A DNA stretch of 64,000 nucleotides from Actinokineospora baliensis (GTDB taxonomy: Bacteria; Actinomycetota; Actinomycetes; Mycobacteriales; Pseudonocardiaceae), in the NCBI RefSeq assembly GCF_016907695.1, contig NZ_JAFBCK010000001.1, positions 4,762,001 through 4,826,000 on the forward strand. The letters run 5' to 3'. How positions within the stretch are numbered: the stretch's first letter is position 1; every line of letters starts with the position of its first letter. The position numbers and the translations under genes were made by a program. The notes under the pieces were generated by a model. It was not told where the DNA came from. It ran no database searches and was given only the letters and a program-made list of their open reading frames with translations. This document shows, one piece after another, positions 44,262-52,745 of the stretch.

Positions 44262-44798
44262 TCAGTCCAGGTCCCCGACCATGAGGTTGCCCACGGCGTT
44301 GGGGTCGTCGCTGAGGTAGAACTCGCGGATCGCCGCGGCGTACTCGTCGCGCTGCACCGAGCCGTCGTGGTCGGTGTCGAGCGCGTCGAACATCCGCCGG
44401 GTCTCCTGCTCGGAGATCCCGGACCTGGTCTGCGCGGCGATCATCTCCTCCACGCTGAGCTGGCCGCTGTTGTCCTTGTCCGCCAGGTCGAATACCGCCA
44501 GCGCGAACGGCAGTGCCACCTTGTCCACGAACTCCGGGCGCTCCATCGCCGCGTTCCACTCGGTCTTGCTGACCGTGCCGTCGGCGTCGGCGTCGGTGGC
44601 CGCGGTGATGTCGGCCCACAGCTGCTCGGCGAGCCCGTTGATCCGGGTCGCCTCGTCGGTCTGCGGGGCCACGTCGAAGGTCTGCCGCCAGATCTCGGCC
44701 ATCGCGGTGATGTCGTTGCGCTGCAGCACGCCGTCGCGGTCCACGTCGAAGCGCTCGAATGCCTTCTCGTACTTGCGCTGCTGGAGCTGGGTCGCCAT
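44262..44798 (-). CDS. Calerythrin-like EF-hand calcium-binding protein, copy 1
   Basis: The 178-aa cytoplasmic protein has four EF-hands with loops DVDRDGVLQRND, DADADGTVSKTE, DKDNSGQLSVEE and DTDHDGSVQRDE. All four have Asp/Asn at loop positions 1, 3 and 5 and an acidic residue at 12. Size and spacing match calerythrin of Saccharopolyspora and related sarcoplasmic-type proteins, which bind calcium tightly. It has no signal peptide. The ATG at 44798 has AGGAGAG upstream. It is the last gene of a four-gene operon with a second EF-hand gene, a homocysteine methyltransferase-like gene and a methyltransferase. Confidence 0.9.
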   Translation of the reverse strand: MATQLQQRKYEKAFERFDVDRDGVLQRNDITAMAEIWRQTFDVAPQTDEATRINGLAEQLWADITAATDADADGTVSKTEWNAAMERPEFVDKVALPFALAVFDLADKDNSGQLSVEEMIAAQTRSGISEQETRRMFDALDTDHDGSVQRDEYAAAIREFYLSDDPNAVGNLMVGDLD

Positions 44799-44858
44799 CG
44801 CACACTCTCCTGTCGGGTCGATCCCACCCGGCGCACGGTCCGGGCGAGCTTGGGTGGT

Positions 44859-45404
44859 CTAGCTCGGGCGGACGCCGAAGAACCAGGCGCCGGGAGAATC
44901 GGGGTCGTCGGAGGTGAAGGCGTCGCGCACGACCGCGACGAACTCGCCGCGGTCGATCCGGCCGTCGCCGTCGGCGTCGATCTTGGTGAACGCGTCGAGC
45001 GCGATGTCCCTGGTGAGCCCGGAGGCCAGGTAGACCGCGACGTACTCCTCGGTGCTGATGGAGTCGTCGGCGTCGGCGTCGAGCACCCGGAAGACGGTGT
45101 CGGCGATGGGGGCCACGGTCGCTGCGAAGAACGCCTCGTCGTCGACGAGTTCGTCGCGCATGATCCGCACGCATTCCTCGGCCCGGATCGCGGTGACGTC
45201 GTCGTCGTGCCGCCGCAGGTGCGCCCACCAGGCGTCGAGCGCGGCATGGATGGTGGTCCAGTGCGGGGACCCGGCGGGCAGCCGCAGCGCGCCGCAGGTG
45301 CTCTCGGCGTGTGCGGCGAAGTCGTCTGCCGAGAGGGAGCCGTCGCCGCCGACGTCGAAGATCTCGAACATCGCCTCGAGGTTGCGCTGCTTCTGGCTGG
45401 TCAC
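44859..45404 (-). CDS. Calerythrin-like EF-hand protein, copy 2 (one degenerate hand)
   Basis: The 181-aa protein has loops DVGGDGSLSADD, DADADDSISTEE and DADGDGRIDRGE. The expected second hand is degenerate (RRHDDDVTAIRAEE). It is probably a calcium buffer or sensor in the cytoplasm. GTG 45404 overlaps the stop of the homocysteine methyltransferase-like gene by four bases. Together with the 44262 gene it forms a tandem pair of diverged copies. Two EF-hand genes inside a putative biosynthetic operon are unusual. Confidence 0.87.
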   Translation of the reverse strand: MTSQKQRNLEAMFEIFDVGGDGSLSADDFAAHAESTCGALRLPAGSPHWTTIHAALDAWWAHLRRHDDDVTAIRAEECVRIMRDELVDDEAFFAATVAPIADTVFRVLDADADDSISTEEYVAVYLASGLTRDIALDAFTKIDADGDGRIDRGEFVAVVRDAFTSDDPDSPGAWFFGVRPS

Positions 45405-46300
45405 GTGGGGTCCTCCGGGTCGTGGACGTGCGGCCTTGCCGTGGACAGGTGGGTGGGGGTGGTGCCGCAGCAGCCGCCGAGGACCTCGACCCGGTGCTCC
45501 GTGCGCCAGCGGCCGAGCAGGGCGCCGAAGTCGGTGGCCGACAACGCGGCGGGCAGGTGCCGGTCGACGGGCCCGTCGGTGCCGGTGCGGTCCTCGATGT
45601 TGGGGTACGCGCCGACCGGGCCCGCGCAGGCCTCGCGCAGCACCGGCAGGCAGGCCTCGGTGTCGGCGGGGGTGGTGCAGTTGACCAGCACGGTGTCCGC
45701 GCCTGCCCGCTCGACCTCCTGCGCGGCGGGGCCGAGGTCCTCGCCGGAGAGCAGCCGGGCGCCGTCGCGGCAGACGAACGACACCCAGGCGCGGGCACCG
45801 GCGGCCAGCGCCGCCTCCAGCGCGATCCTGGCTTCCCGCAGGGTGTTCATGGTTTCCACGAGCACCAGGTCGACCCGGGCGCGCACCAGCGCGGCGGCGA
45901 GCCTGCGGTGTTCGGCCCGCAGCACCTCGTCCGGGGGTACCAGATCGGGGCGGTAGCAGTCGGCCACCGGGGCGAGCGACCCGGCGACCAGCGCGGTGCG
46001 GCCGGTGTCGGTGCGCGCGGCCCTGGCCAGGCCGACGGCGGTGTCGACGACGGTGGCCTGGTCGGTGCCCAGCCCGCGCAGCGTGCGGTCGTGGCAGCGG
46101 AAGGTGTTGGCGGTGACCACATCAGCGCCCGCGCGCAGGTGCGCGGCGTGGATGCCGCGCAGCACCCGCTGGTGGTCGGGGTCGAGCAGGGCGCGGGTGG
46201 TCCACCACGGCGCGCACACCGCGATGCCCGCCCGCTGCAGTTCGGTGGCGACCGCCCCGTCCAGCAGGACCGGGGTCGCGGGCGTGGCGGCGGCGGTCAT
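45401..46300 (-). CDS. Homocysteine S-methyltransferase family protein, copy 2
   Basis: The 299-aa protein has the S-methyl_trans fold: start VLLDGAVATELQRAG, then APWWTTRALL, GADVVTANTFRCH, and zinc cysteines in VNCTTP and GGCCGTTPTHL. This is the full length for MmuM/YbgG-type enzymes. The APWW(T)(N/T)R block is shared with copy 1 at 31598 and replaces the usual DPLWSA block, so both belong to one subfamily. It overlaps the EF-hand gene and is separated by one base from the preceding methyltransferase gene. Acceptor thiol or selenol unknown. Confidence 0.88.
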   Translation of the reverse strand: MTAAATPATPVLLDGAVATELQRAGIAVCAPWWTTRALLDPDHQRVLRGIHAAHLRAGADVVTANTFRCHDRTLRGLGTDQATVVDTAVGLARAARTDTGRTALVAGSLAPVADCYRPDLVPPDEVLRAEHRRLAAALVRARVDLVLVETMNTLREARIALEAALAAGARAWVSFVCRDGARLLSGEDLGPAAQEVERAGADTVLVNCTTPADTEACLPVLREACAGPVGAYPNIEDRTGTDGPVDRHLPAALSATDFGALLGRWRTEHRVEVLGGCCGTTPTHLSTARPHVHDPEDPT

Positions 46301-46301
46301 G

Positions 46302-47183
46302 TCAGCTCGGCGTCGTGGCGCGGATGACCAGGGTGCGGCTGGGCAGCCGGATCACCCCGTCGGGGTCGCGGAACTCGGTGACCGAGCGGGCGATGGCGGC
46401 CCACGTGTCCGGGTCGTCGGCGTTGCCGAAGCGCTCCTCGATCATGGCGAGCAGGCCGGGCGGTGAGCAGGTGCGGTAGAACTCGACGTACTCGGCGGTG
46501 TCGGTGAGCCAGAACGGGGCGATGGCCTCGGTGATCTCGACGTCGGTGAACCCGGCCGCGCGCAGTTCGAGCTCGGTGCGCTCGGCGTCGGACATGCTGT
46601 ACGGGCTGGGTTCGCCCGGTGGCGGGGTCGGCAGCGCCAACCGCTCGGCCAGCACCCGGAAGCCGCGGGAGATCATCGGCGCGCCTGCGGGCTCGCCCCA
46701 CACCGACGCCGCCAGGGTGCCTCCCGGGCGCAGGACCGCGGCGACCGCGCGGAACGCGGCGATGTGGTCGACGGCGAACATCAGCCCCCACCGGCTCAGC
46801 ACCGCGTCGTAGCCGCCTTCGGGCAGGTCGAGCGATTCCACGTCGCCCTGGCGGACCTCCACCGGCGCGTCGGCCTCGCCGAGTTCGTCGGCGGCGCGCG
46901 CGGTGGCGATGGCGACCATCTCCTCGGCGAGGTCGATGGCGGTGACCCGCCCGGTGGGGCCGACGACCCTGGCGACCCGCAGCGCGGGCTCGCCGATACC
47001 GGTGCCGATGTCGAGCACCCGCTGCCCCGGCCGCAGACCCGCTTCGGCGATGAGCCGGGCGCTGATGGCGGCACCGCCGCGCTCGAACTTGTCCTGCCAG
47101 GTGAGCCAGCCACCGCTCATCGCGTTCCAGTTGGCCCGCTGGGTGGCTTTGAACCGGCCGGGTTCGAACTCGGTGGTGGTCAC
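46302..47183 (-). CDS. Class I SAM-dependent methyltransferase
   Basis: The 293-aa UbiE-type methyltransferase has motif I VLDIGTGIGEPALRVARVVG, post-I VTAIDLAEEMV, YDAVLSRWGLMF and VLRPGGTLAASVWGEP. GTG 47183 is chosen from the family N-terminus (RFKATQRANWNAMSGGWLTWQ) and a GGAG site. It heads the four-gene unit that continues with the homocysteine methyltransferase-like and EF-hand genes. Substrate unknown. Confidence 0.88.
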   Translation of the reverse strand: MTTTEFEPGRFKATQRANWNAMSGGWLTWQDKFERGGAAISARLIAEAGLRPGQRVLDIGTGIGEPALRVARVVGPTGRVTAIDLAEEMVAIATARAADELGEADAPVEVRQGDVESLDLPEGGYDAVLSRWGLMFAVDHIAAFRAVAAVLRPGGTLAASVWGEPAGAPMISRGFRVLAERLALPTPPPGEPSPYSMSDAERTELELRAAGFTDVEITEAIAPFWLTDTAEYVEFYRTCSPPGLLAMIEERFGNADDPDTWAAIARSVTEFRDPDGVIRLPSRTLVIRATTPS

Positions 47184-47490
47184 CTGGATAGCTCCGCTCC
47201 TCGTGTGTCGATCACGAAATCGTTCGGTGGCGCACTCGGTCGGGTTGTTCTCAGGTCGGGTCGGTCTCAGGTCGCGGCGGCCGGAATCCGCTGGGCGGTG
47301 CCGGAATGGACGTGCGGTTTCGCCGGGATTTCGCCCGCGCGGTGAGAAAGCCGGTCCCCGACCCGCCGGAAATGATGTTACTCCGGCCGCATCCGCCCGC
47401 AAGTCACCAGATCAAGCGCGTTATCCACCCGATCAGCCGAATGCGCGCTACCCACGGTGGGCGATCTGTTCGGGTGTTGTGCTCCATCGC
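47184..47490. other. Gene-free stretch, promoter region of the methyltransferase operon
   Basis: These 307 bases lie between the methyltransferase start and the end of the solute-binding protein gene. They contain two copies of TCTCAGGTCG (near 47248 and 47267) and a relatively AT-rich patch near 47365. No gene or terminator is clear. Confidence 0.45.
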
Positions 47491-49200
47491 TCACCCGGAT
47501 TCCACCAACCACAGGTTGGACAGGTCGAACCAGCGGTCCACGGTCGGCATGGCGATGGCGTTGCGCACCCGGGCGCCGCGCAGGTGCGGGATGGTCGGGG
47601 CGTGCACCAGCACCGGCACGATCGCCGCGTCGCGCATGATCGCCGCGTCCACCTCGTGCCACGCCGCGCCGGCCGCCTCGGGCTCGGTGATCGACAGCGC
47701 CTCATCGATCATCCGGTCCACCTCGGGGTTGCTGTAGCAGCCGTAGTTCCCGGTGCCGTGCACGGCGTTGGTCTGGAACATCGGCTGCAGGAAGGCGCGG
47801 CCGTTGTCGCCGAACCAGTCCGGTGTCCACGCGGCGACGGCGATGTCCCAGGTCCCGGCGCGGGCGTTGGCGGGGTTCTGCAGGTGCGGGTAGTGCTCGG
47901 CGTGCCCAAGGCCGACCATGCGCAGGGTGATGCCGATCTTGCCGAGGTCGATGGCCAACTGCTGGGCGACCTCGGGGTTGGCGTCCATGTCCCGGTGCAC
48001 CACGGTCAGTTCGAGGCCGTCGCCGTAGCCCGCCTCGACCAGCAGCGCGCGGGCGCGTTCGGGGTCGCCCGCGTCGCCGGGCGTGGGGTAGGGGTCGTAG
48101 TCGCGGTAGCCGTAGTTGCCCGGCGGGATGGCGGTGTGCGCGGTCCACATGACGGTGCCCGCGGCCAGGTCGTCGAAGATCTTGATCATCGCCGTCTTGT
48201 TGACCGCGTAGGCGATGGCCTGGCGCACCTTGAGCTTGGTGACCGCGCCGCCCGCGTTCGGGCTGACCATGTTGAACGCCAGGTACGGGTTGACCGCGTA
48301 GCCGAGGTTGTCCGCCGGGTCGTCGGGGTTGATGTCGTAGGGCTCGGTGACCGGCGACGCCCACGACAGGTCGGCGGCCCCGGAGCGGATCTCGCGGCCC
48401 ACGTCGGCGGGGGTGGCGGCGCGGTCCATGGTCACGTGCACGCCGTCGAGGTGCTGGCAGCGGACCGGGTCGGCGGCCTTGTCCCACGCCGGGTTGGGCT
48501 CCATGTGCAGCATCTCGCCGTGCACGTACTCGGTCAGCCGGTACGGGCCGCACGAGCGCACGCCGCGGCGGAACTCGTCGCTGTCGGGCAGGAACGCGTC
48601 GTATTCGACCGGCGCGGGCGAGGTGAACGCGGTGGCGAGGATGTGGATGAAGTCGGTCGCCGGGCGAAGCAACCGAAATCGCAGGGTGCGCTCGTCGAGT
48701 GCGGTGATGCCCGTGATCTCGTGTGCATTCTGGAATGCGGCCAGATCGGCGGGCGTCGGGTCCTGGGGTGTCGCCGCGGTGTACGCGTCGCAGAATTCCT
48801 GCATTCCAACCAGGGTGCTGGTGAAATAGTGAATCGCGCCGCTGCGCAGCACCGGGTTGGCCATCCGCTTGAAGCCGCGCACGAAATCGGTGGCTGTGAC
48901 CTCTCGCTCCGGGTTGGTGTCCCAGCGGACCCCGGGGCGCAGGCGGACGGTGTAGGTGAGGCCGTCGGCGCTGACACCGCCATTGGTCGCGGTGGGGATC
49001 TCGACGGCGACATCGGCGACCGGGTTGAGGTCGCGCCAGTCACGCAGGCCCTTGATCGGCGGGTAGGCGAACAGCTGCCGGGTGAACAACCGGATGATCT
49101 GCCCGGAGAGCATGAAGAACGAGCTGGCCGGGTCGACGTGGTCCATGCTGCCGGGGCCGTAGAGCCGCAGCACACCGCCGCGGCGCGGGAGGTCGTTCAT
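47491..49200 (-). CDS. Cytosolic family-5 solute-binding protein, copy 2
   Basis: The 569-aa SBP_bac_5 protein's mature-type N-terminus RRGGVLRLYGPGSMDHVDP begins at residue 6. The C-terminal lobe reads AAIMRDAAIVPVLVHAPTIP. No signal peptide or lipobox is present, and its ATG shares a base with the preceding gene's stop (TGATG), so an exported form is excluded unless an internal mechanism exists. It is paralogous to 32328 and 49200 (shared VRPGVRWDTN-like, EYDAFLPDS and GPYRLTEYV blocks). No ABC permease is present. It may bind the pathway's peptide-like intermediate or product. Confidence 0.86.
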   Translation of the reverse strand: MNDLPRRGGVLRLYGPGSMDHVDPASSFFMLSGQIIRLFTRQLFAYPPIKGLRDWRDLNPVADVAVEIPTATNGGVSADGLTYTVRLRPGVRWDTNPEREVTATDFVRGFKRMANPVLRSGAIHYFTSTLVGMQEFCDAYTAATPQDPTPADLAAFQNAHEITGITALDERTLRFRLLRPATDFIHILATAFTSPAPVEYDAFLPDSDEFRRGVRSCGPYRLTEYVHGEMLHMEPNPAWDKAADPVRCQHLDGVHVTMDRAATPADVGREIRSGAADLSWASPVTEPYDINPDDPADNLGYAVNPYLAFNMVSPNAGGAVTKLKVRQAIAYAVNKTAMIKIFDDLAAGTVMWTAHTAIPPGNYGYRDYDPYPTPGDAGDPERARALLVEAGYGDGLELTVVHRDMDANPEVAQQLAIDLGKIGITLRMVGLGHAEHYPHLQNPANARAGTWDIAVAAWTPDWFGDNGRAFLQPMFQTNAVHGTGNYGCYSNPEVDRMIDEALSITEPEAAGAAWHEVDAAIMRDAAIVPVLVHAPTIPHLRGARVRNAIAMPTVDRWFDLSNLWLVESG

Positions 49201-50645
49201 CAGCGCACCTCGCTAAGGGGGCTTCCAGTGCTTTCGGGGCGGGGCGACGGAAGGGACGCGGCGACTGCGGTGAGGTCGGGCAGGCCGCCGAGCGCGGTGA
49301 GCACGGCGACACCGGGCGGCGCCGGGGGAGCGCAGTACCGCAGGGGGATCACGGTCGCCGCGGACAATGCGTGCTCTTGAGCGGCTATCAGCGCGGGAAC
49401 CGAGCGAGCTGGGTCGTCCATGGCGGCGAGCGCGGAATGCGCCAGCGCGGTGCCCGCGGGGTCGCCCAGCAGCAGCGGGAGCAGGAACACGCGCGCGTTG
49501 TCGTGCGCCCAATCGGGAAACCAGGTGGCGAGCAGCAGGTCCCAGCCCGAGTGGTCGCCGGTCAAGGCTCGCTGGTGCTGCTCGTGCGTCATCGGTCGCG
49601 AGTGGACAGTCATGCCCGCCGCGGTCAACCCCGCCGTCACCCGGGCCGCGCAGCCCGCGTCGGTGTCCAAGTGCGCCAAGGTCAGTGACAACGGCGCGGG
49701 CAGAGCACCGCGGGACCTGGTACTGCCCGGCTGGTGACCGTCGTTGCCCGGCGGGATGATCGTGTCGGCGATGCGGTCGAGGGTGCCGGCGATGGCGAGC
49801 CTGGCGGTGTGGTCGCCGAGCGGGCCGCCGGTGTTGGCGGTCAGGTACTGCACGCCCTGCAGGGCAACACGTGGCTCGCCCTCGGCGGTCAGGTCGATGT
49901 CGGCGGCGGTATCACCGGGGTCCACCGTGACCAGCTCGGCGGACCTGCCGCGAACCGGATCGGACTCGGGGCGCCAGAACGGGTTCGGCTCGAACCGCAG
50001 GACACCGTCGACCACCCCGGCCAGCCGGTACGGACCCGTGGACCGCAACGCCGCGCGGGCCTCGGCACTGTCGGGCAGGAACGCGTCGTACTCGATCGGG
50101 ACCGGCGACGCGCACGGCAGCGCGAGGATGTCGATCAGGTCCGGCGCCGGGTGGTCCAGCTCGATGACCAGTGTCCGCTCGTCCAGCGCCAGCACCCCGG
50201 CGATGTCGTGGGTGTTGGCGTGCTCGGCCAGGTCCGCCGCGGTGCGCAGCGACGACGGGTGACCGTCGCGGTAGGCGGCCATGCCGCGGATCGTGGACAG
50301 GAAGTACGGCAGCGCGGTCGAGGTGTGGAACGGCGTGCACAGCCGCTTGAGGCCACGCACCACATCGCGTGTGGTGACCGGGCGGTCGACGTCCCAGCGG
50401 GCGTCCGGGCGCAGGTGGATCACGTACGAGGTGCCGCGCGCCCCGAGCCCCGCGTTGTAGATCGACGGGACCGCGGTGGCCAGGTCCGGCACCGGGGCCA
50501 CCGACTGCCAACTGCCCGGGGCGGCGTCGGAGCGGTAGGTGAACAGCTGCCGGGTGTGCAGCCGGGTCAGCGCCGCCAGCGGGTGGCGGTGCGCGGCGAC
50601 CGGTTCGGGCAGGTCGGTACCCGCCCGCAGGCGCAGGTGTCCCAT
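49200..50645 (-). CDS. Cytosolic family-5 solute-binding protein, copy 3 (shortened)
   Basis: The 481-aa SBP_bac_5 homologue has RQLFTYRSDAAPGSW, HLRPDARWDVDRPVT, EYDAFLPDS and TGPYRLAGVVDGVL. The first strand is shortened compared with copies 1 and 2 and several internal loops are missing, so it is the most diverged. It starts at ATG 50645 after GAGG, or at the in-frame GTG 50657 that overlaps the aminotransferase stop. Again no signal peptide. Together with the 47491 gene it forms a tandem pair. Confidence 0.82.
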   Translation of the reverse strand: MGHLRLRAGTDLPEPVAAHRHPLAALTRLHTRQLFTYRSDAAPGSWQSVAPVPDLATAVPSIYNAGLGARGTSYVIHLRPDARWDVDRPVTTRDVVRGLKRLCTPFHTSTALPYFLSTIRGMAAYRDGHPSSLRTAADLAEHANTHDIAGVLALDERTLVIELDHPAPDLIDILALPCASPVPIEYDAFLPDSAEARAALRSTGPYRLAGVVDGVLRFEPNPFWRPESDPVRGRSAELVTVDPGDTAADIDLTAEGEPRVALQGVQYLTANTGGPLGDHTARLAIAGTLDRIADTIIPPGNDGHQPGSTRSRGALPAPLSLTLAHLDTDAGCAARVTAGLTAAGMTVHSRPMTHEQHQRALTGDHSGWDLLLATWFPDWAHDNARVFLLPLLLGDPAGTALAHSALAAMDDPARSVPALIAAQEHALSAATVIPLRYCAPPAPPGVAVLTALGGLPDLTAVAASLPSPRPESTGSPLSEVR

Positions 50646-50653
50646 GGTGGTCC

Positions 50654-51934
50654 TCACGACATCCGCTCGGCGAGCCGACCCATGACCTCGACGGCCCGGT
50701 CGATCTCGGCGTGGTCGTTGAACAGGTGCGTGCACAGCCGCGCCGCGTAGTGCTGGTGCGGCGAGCCCTCGACGTCGAACTCGGTCCAGCGGGTCCAGAT
50801 CCGGTGCTCGGACTCCAGCCGGGAGACGAACTCGGCGATCTTCTTGACGTTCCACGCGTCGGCCGGGTCGCGCAGCGGGTGGAAAGCGATCAGCGGGGAC
50901 CGCAGCCGCTCGTCGGCGCCGGGGGAGTACATCGCCGCCGTGCCGAACCGCTCGGTCAACCGGGCCCTGGCATGCTCGGCGAGCTCGAACACCCGGCGCT
51001 CGATGCGGTCGCGGCCGATCTCGTCCCACAGCTCGCACGCCCTCGCCAGCGCCGCGCCCCTGGCGATGCTGGCGCTGCCCGCGCTCTGCAGGAAATCGCC
51101 GATGTTGCAACTCTCCACCGACGTCGTGCTGCGCGGCGGCGGCGTGCCCTGCATCGGGTACCACGTGGAGATGATCGGCCAGAACGTCGGCAGCGGCAGC
51201 GGGTTGTGCTCGGCGTGGACCTTGTTGCGCACGTACAGCAACCCGGTGCCCAGCGGCCCGCACTGGAACTTCGACCCGGAGCAGGAGATGAAGTCCGCGC
51301 CCAGCGCCCGGAAGTCGCAGTCGAGCATCCCGGCCATCAGCGCGCCGTCGATCACCGTGGTCAACCCGTGCCGGTGCGCCAGCTCGCACAGCGCCCTGAT
51401 CGGCAGCATCGTGCCGGTGAACAGGGTGATCCCGGCGAAGGCCAGCACCTTGGTGCGCGGGGTGATCGCGGCCTCGAACCGGGCGATCACCTCCTCAGCT
51501 CGCACGTCGTGCCCGGTGGGCAGGGTGATGGTGTTGACCACCACGCCGTGCCGGTGCCGCAGCAGGTTCAGGTTCGACAGCACCGAGTAGCACTCGTGGC
51601 TGGTGGTCACGACCTCGTCGCCCGCGCGCAGGTCGAGCCCGTGGATCACCCTGGCCATGCCCTCGGTGGCGTTGTGCGTGATGACCATCTCGTCCTGGTC
51701 GACCCCGTACGCCTTGGCGATCGTCGCCCGGTGCTCGGGGTAGAGGCCGGGCGGGTAGACGTCGAGCAGCCCGCCGGTCCACTCCCGGGTGACCCGGTCC
51801 ACCGCGTCCAGGACCTCGTGCGGCATCGCGCCCACCGTGCCGGTGTTGAGGTGCACCGCGTCGGGGGGGAGGGCGAACAGGGAGCGGATCTCGTCCCACG
51901 AGCGGGCGCGCAGGCCCGCCTCCATCACGTCCAC
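50654..51934 (-). CDS. Class V aminotransferase-fold PLP enzyme (isopenicillin N epimerase-like)
   Basis: The 426-aa PLP enzyme has HLNTGTVGAMPHEV at the start, PLP-binding THNATEGMARVI, an aspartate in VIDGALMAGMLDCD and the Schiff-base lysine in SCSGSKFQCGPLGTG. Relatives include CefD epimerases, cysteine desulfurase-like lyases and kynureninases. The SGSK-F-x-CGP context fits the CefD/EgtE side. The start is GTG 51934 (AAGGGG upstream) or ATG 51925. In the operon it follows the beta-propeller gene and precedes two solute-binding protein genes. Possible roles are epimerisation of an amino acid or C-S (or C-Se) bond cleavage. Confidence 0.86.
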   Translation of the reverse strand: MDVMEAGLRARSWDEIRSLFALPPDAVHLNTGTVGAMPHEVLDAVDRVTREWTGGLLDVYPPGLYPEHRATIAKAYGVDQDEMVITHNATEGMARVIHGLDLRAGDEVVTTSHECYSVLSNLNLLRHRHGVVVNTITLPTGHDVRAEEVIARFEAAITPRTKVLAFAGITLFTGTMLPIRALCELAHRHGLTTVIDGALMAGMLDCDFRALGADFISCSGSKFQCGPLGTGLLYVRNKVHAEHNPLPLPTFWPIISTWYPMQGTPPPRSTTSVESCNIGDFLQSAGSASIARGAALARACELWDEIGRDRIERRVFELAEHARARLTERFGTAAMYSPGADERLRSPLIAFHPLRDPADAWNVKKIAEFVSRLESEHRIWTRWTEFDVEGSPHQHYAARLCTHLFNDHAEIDRAVEVMGRLAERMS

Positions 51935-51959
51935 TGGGTTGTGTCCCCTTCTAGGCCGA

Positions 51960-52595
51960 TCAACCGACGATGTCGCGCAAGTCGAGCGCGCGGGCCCGCT
52001 TGCCGGGGAAGTCGCAGTACCACAACAGGTTCCCGTCCCAGGTCATCCCGGTCGGGTTCCCCTCCACCACAACGGAACCGAGCTCGGCACCGGTGGTCGG
52101 GTCGGTCGCGCGGACGCGGCGCTCGACGTAGTCGCCGTGCACGACGACCCCGTCGGCGTAGGTCAGGCCGGACGGTTCGGTGCCGCCGACGGGGTGTTCG
52201 ACGAGCACGGCCATGGTGGCGTAGTCGCGCAGCTGCAGCACTGTGGGACCGCGCAGCACCATCCAGATGCCGTCCGGGGAGTGCTCGATCCCGGTGAGCC
52301 TGCCGTTGGCGGGCGGCACCTCCCGCCGCTCTACCTGCTCACCGGTCTCCCGGTCGACGAGGATGAGCCGCTTCGGGCGGAAACCCACCTGGCACAACAG
52401 GTTCCCGTCGAAGGCGAGATCGGCGCGCACCGACTTGCAGTGCAGAGTCCGCACGACCGAACCGTCGGCGGGGTCGAGGGCGTAGATCTCGCCGGCGGGC
52501 TGGTCCGAGTGCCACAGGTGGGTGCCGTCCCAGGTGAGCCCGCACGGGTAGTCCCCTGGCAGCGGGAGGGTGCGGCGGACCGTCGGCGTCACCAC
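51960..52595 (-). CDS. Short beta-propeller protein, copy 2
   Basis: The 211-aa paralogue of the 35271 protein is made of blades with GLTWDGTHLWHSDQPAGEI, GIEHSPDGIWMVL, GLTYADGVVVHGD and GMTWDGNLLWYCDFPG. The last blade is almost identical in pattern in both copies. No signal peptide. The GTG start at 52595 or the adjacent GTG gives the same domain. It is first in an operon with the aminotransferase-fold enzyme and two solute-binding proteins, and is divergent from the methyltransferase at 52746. Confidence 0.76.
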   Translation of the reverse strand: MVTPTVRRTLPLPGDYPCGLTWDGTHLWHSDQPAGEIYALDPADGSVVRTLHCKSVRADLAFDGNLLCQVGFRPKRLILVDRETGEQVERREVPPANGRLTGIEHSPDGIWMVLRGPTVLQLRDYATMAVLVEHPVGGTEPSGLTYADGVVVHGDYVERRVRATDPTTGAELGSVVVEGNPTGMTWDGNLLWYCDFPGKRARALDLRDIVG

Positions 52596-52678
52596 CGCAC
52601 CGTCACCACCGCCACTGCCGACTCCCCAGCGTCATCCGGGCACGATTACTTCAGGAACATAGCACGACAATCGGTTCC

Positions 52679-52707
52679 TTGGTCATATCAGGCGGAACTG
52701 CTATACA
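52679..52707 (+). promoter_or_regulatory. Sigma-70-like promoter of the methyltransferase gene
   Basis: TTGGTC and TATACA separated by 17 bases lie about 40 bases before the start at 52746. This is the AT-richest part of the divergent intergenic region. An ACTTC element at 52648-52652 resembles the one in the 38 kb and 42.5 kb promoters but lacks the TATATAGT part. Confidence 0.55.
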
Positions 52708-52745
52708 AGCCAGGAGTGGCGTTTCGGGAGTGAGGGGTGAGTCGG

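Noticed and set aside
46903..49380. 825-codon plus-strand frame opposite a methyltransferase and a solute-binding protein gene
   Set aside because: It crosses two well-supported genes and their promoter region and has no domain signature.
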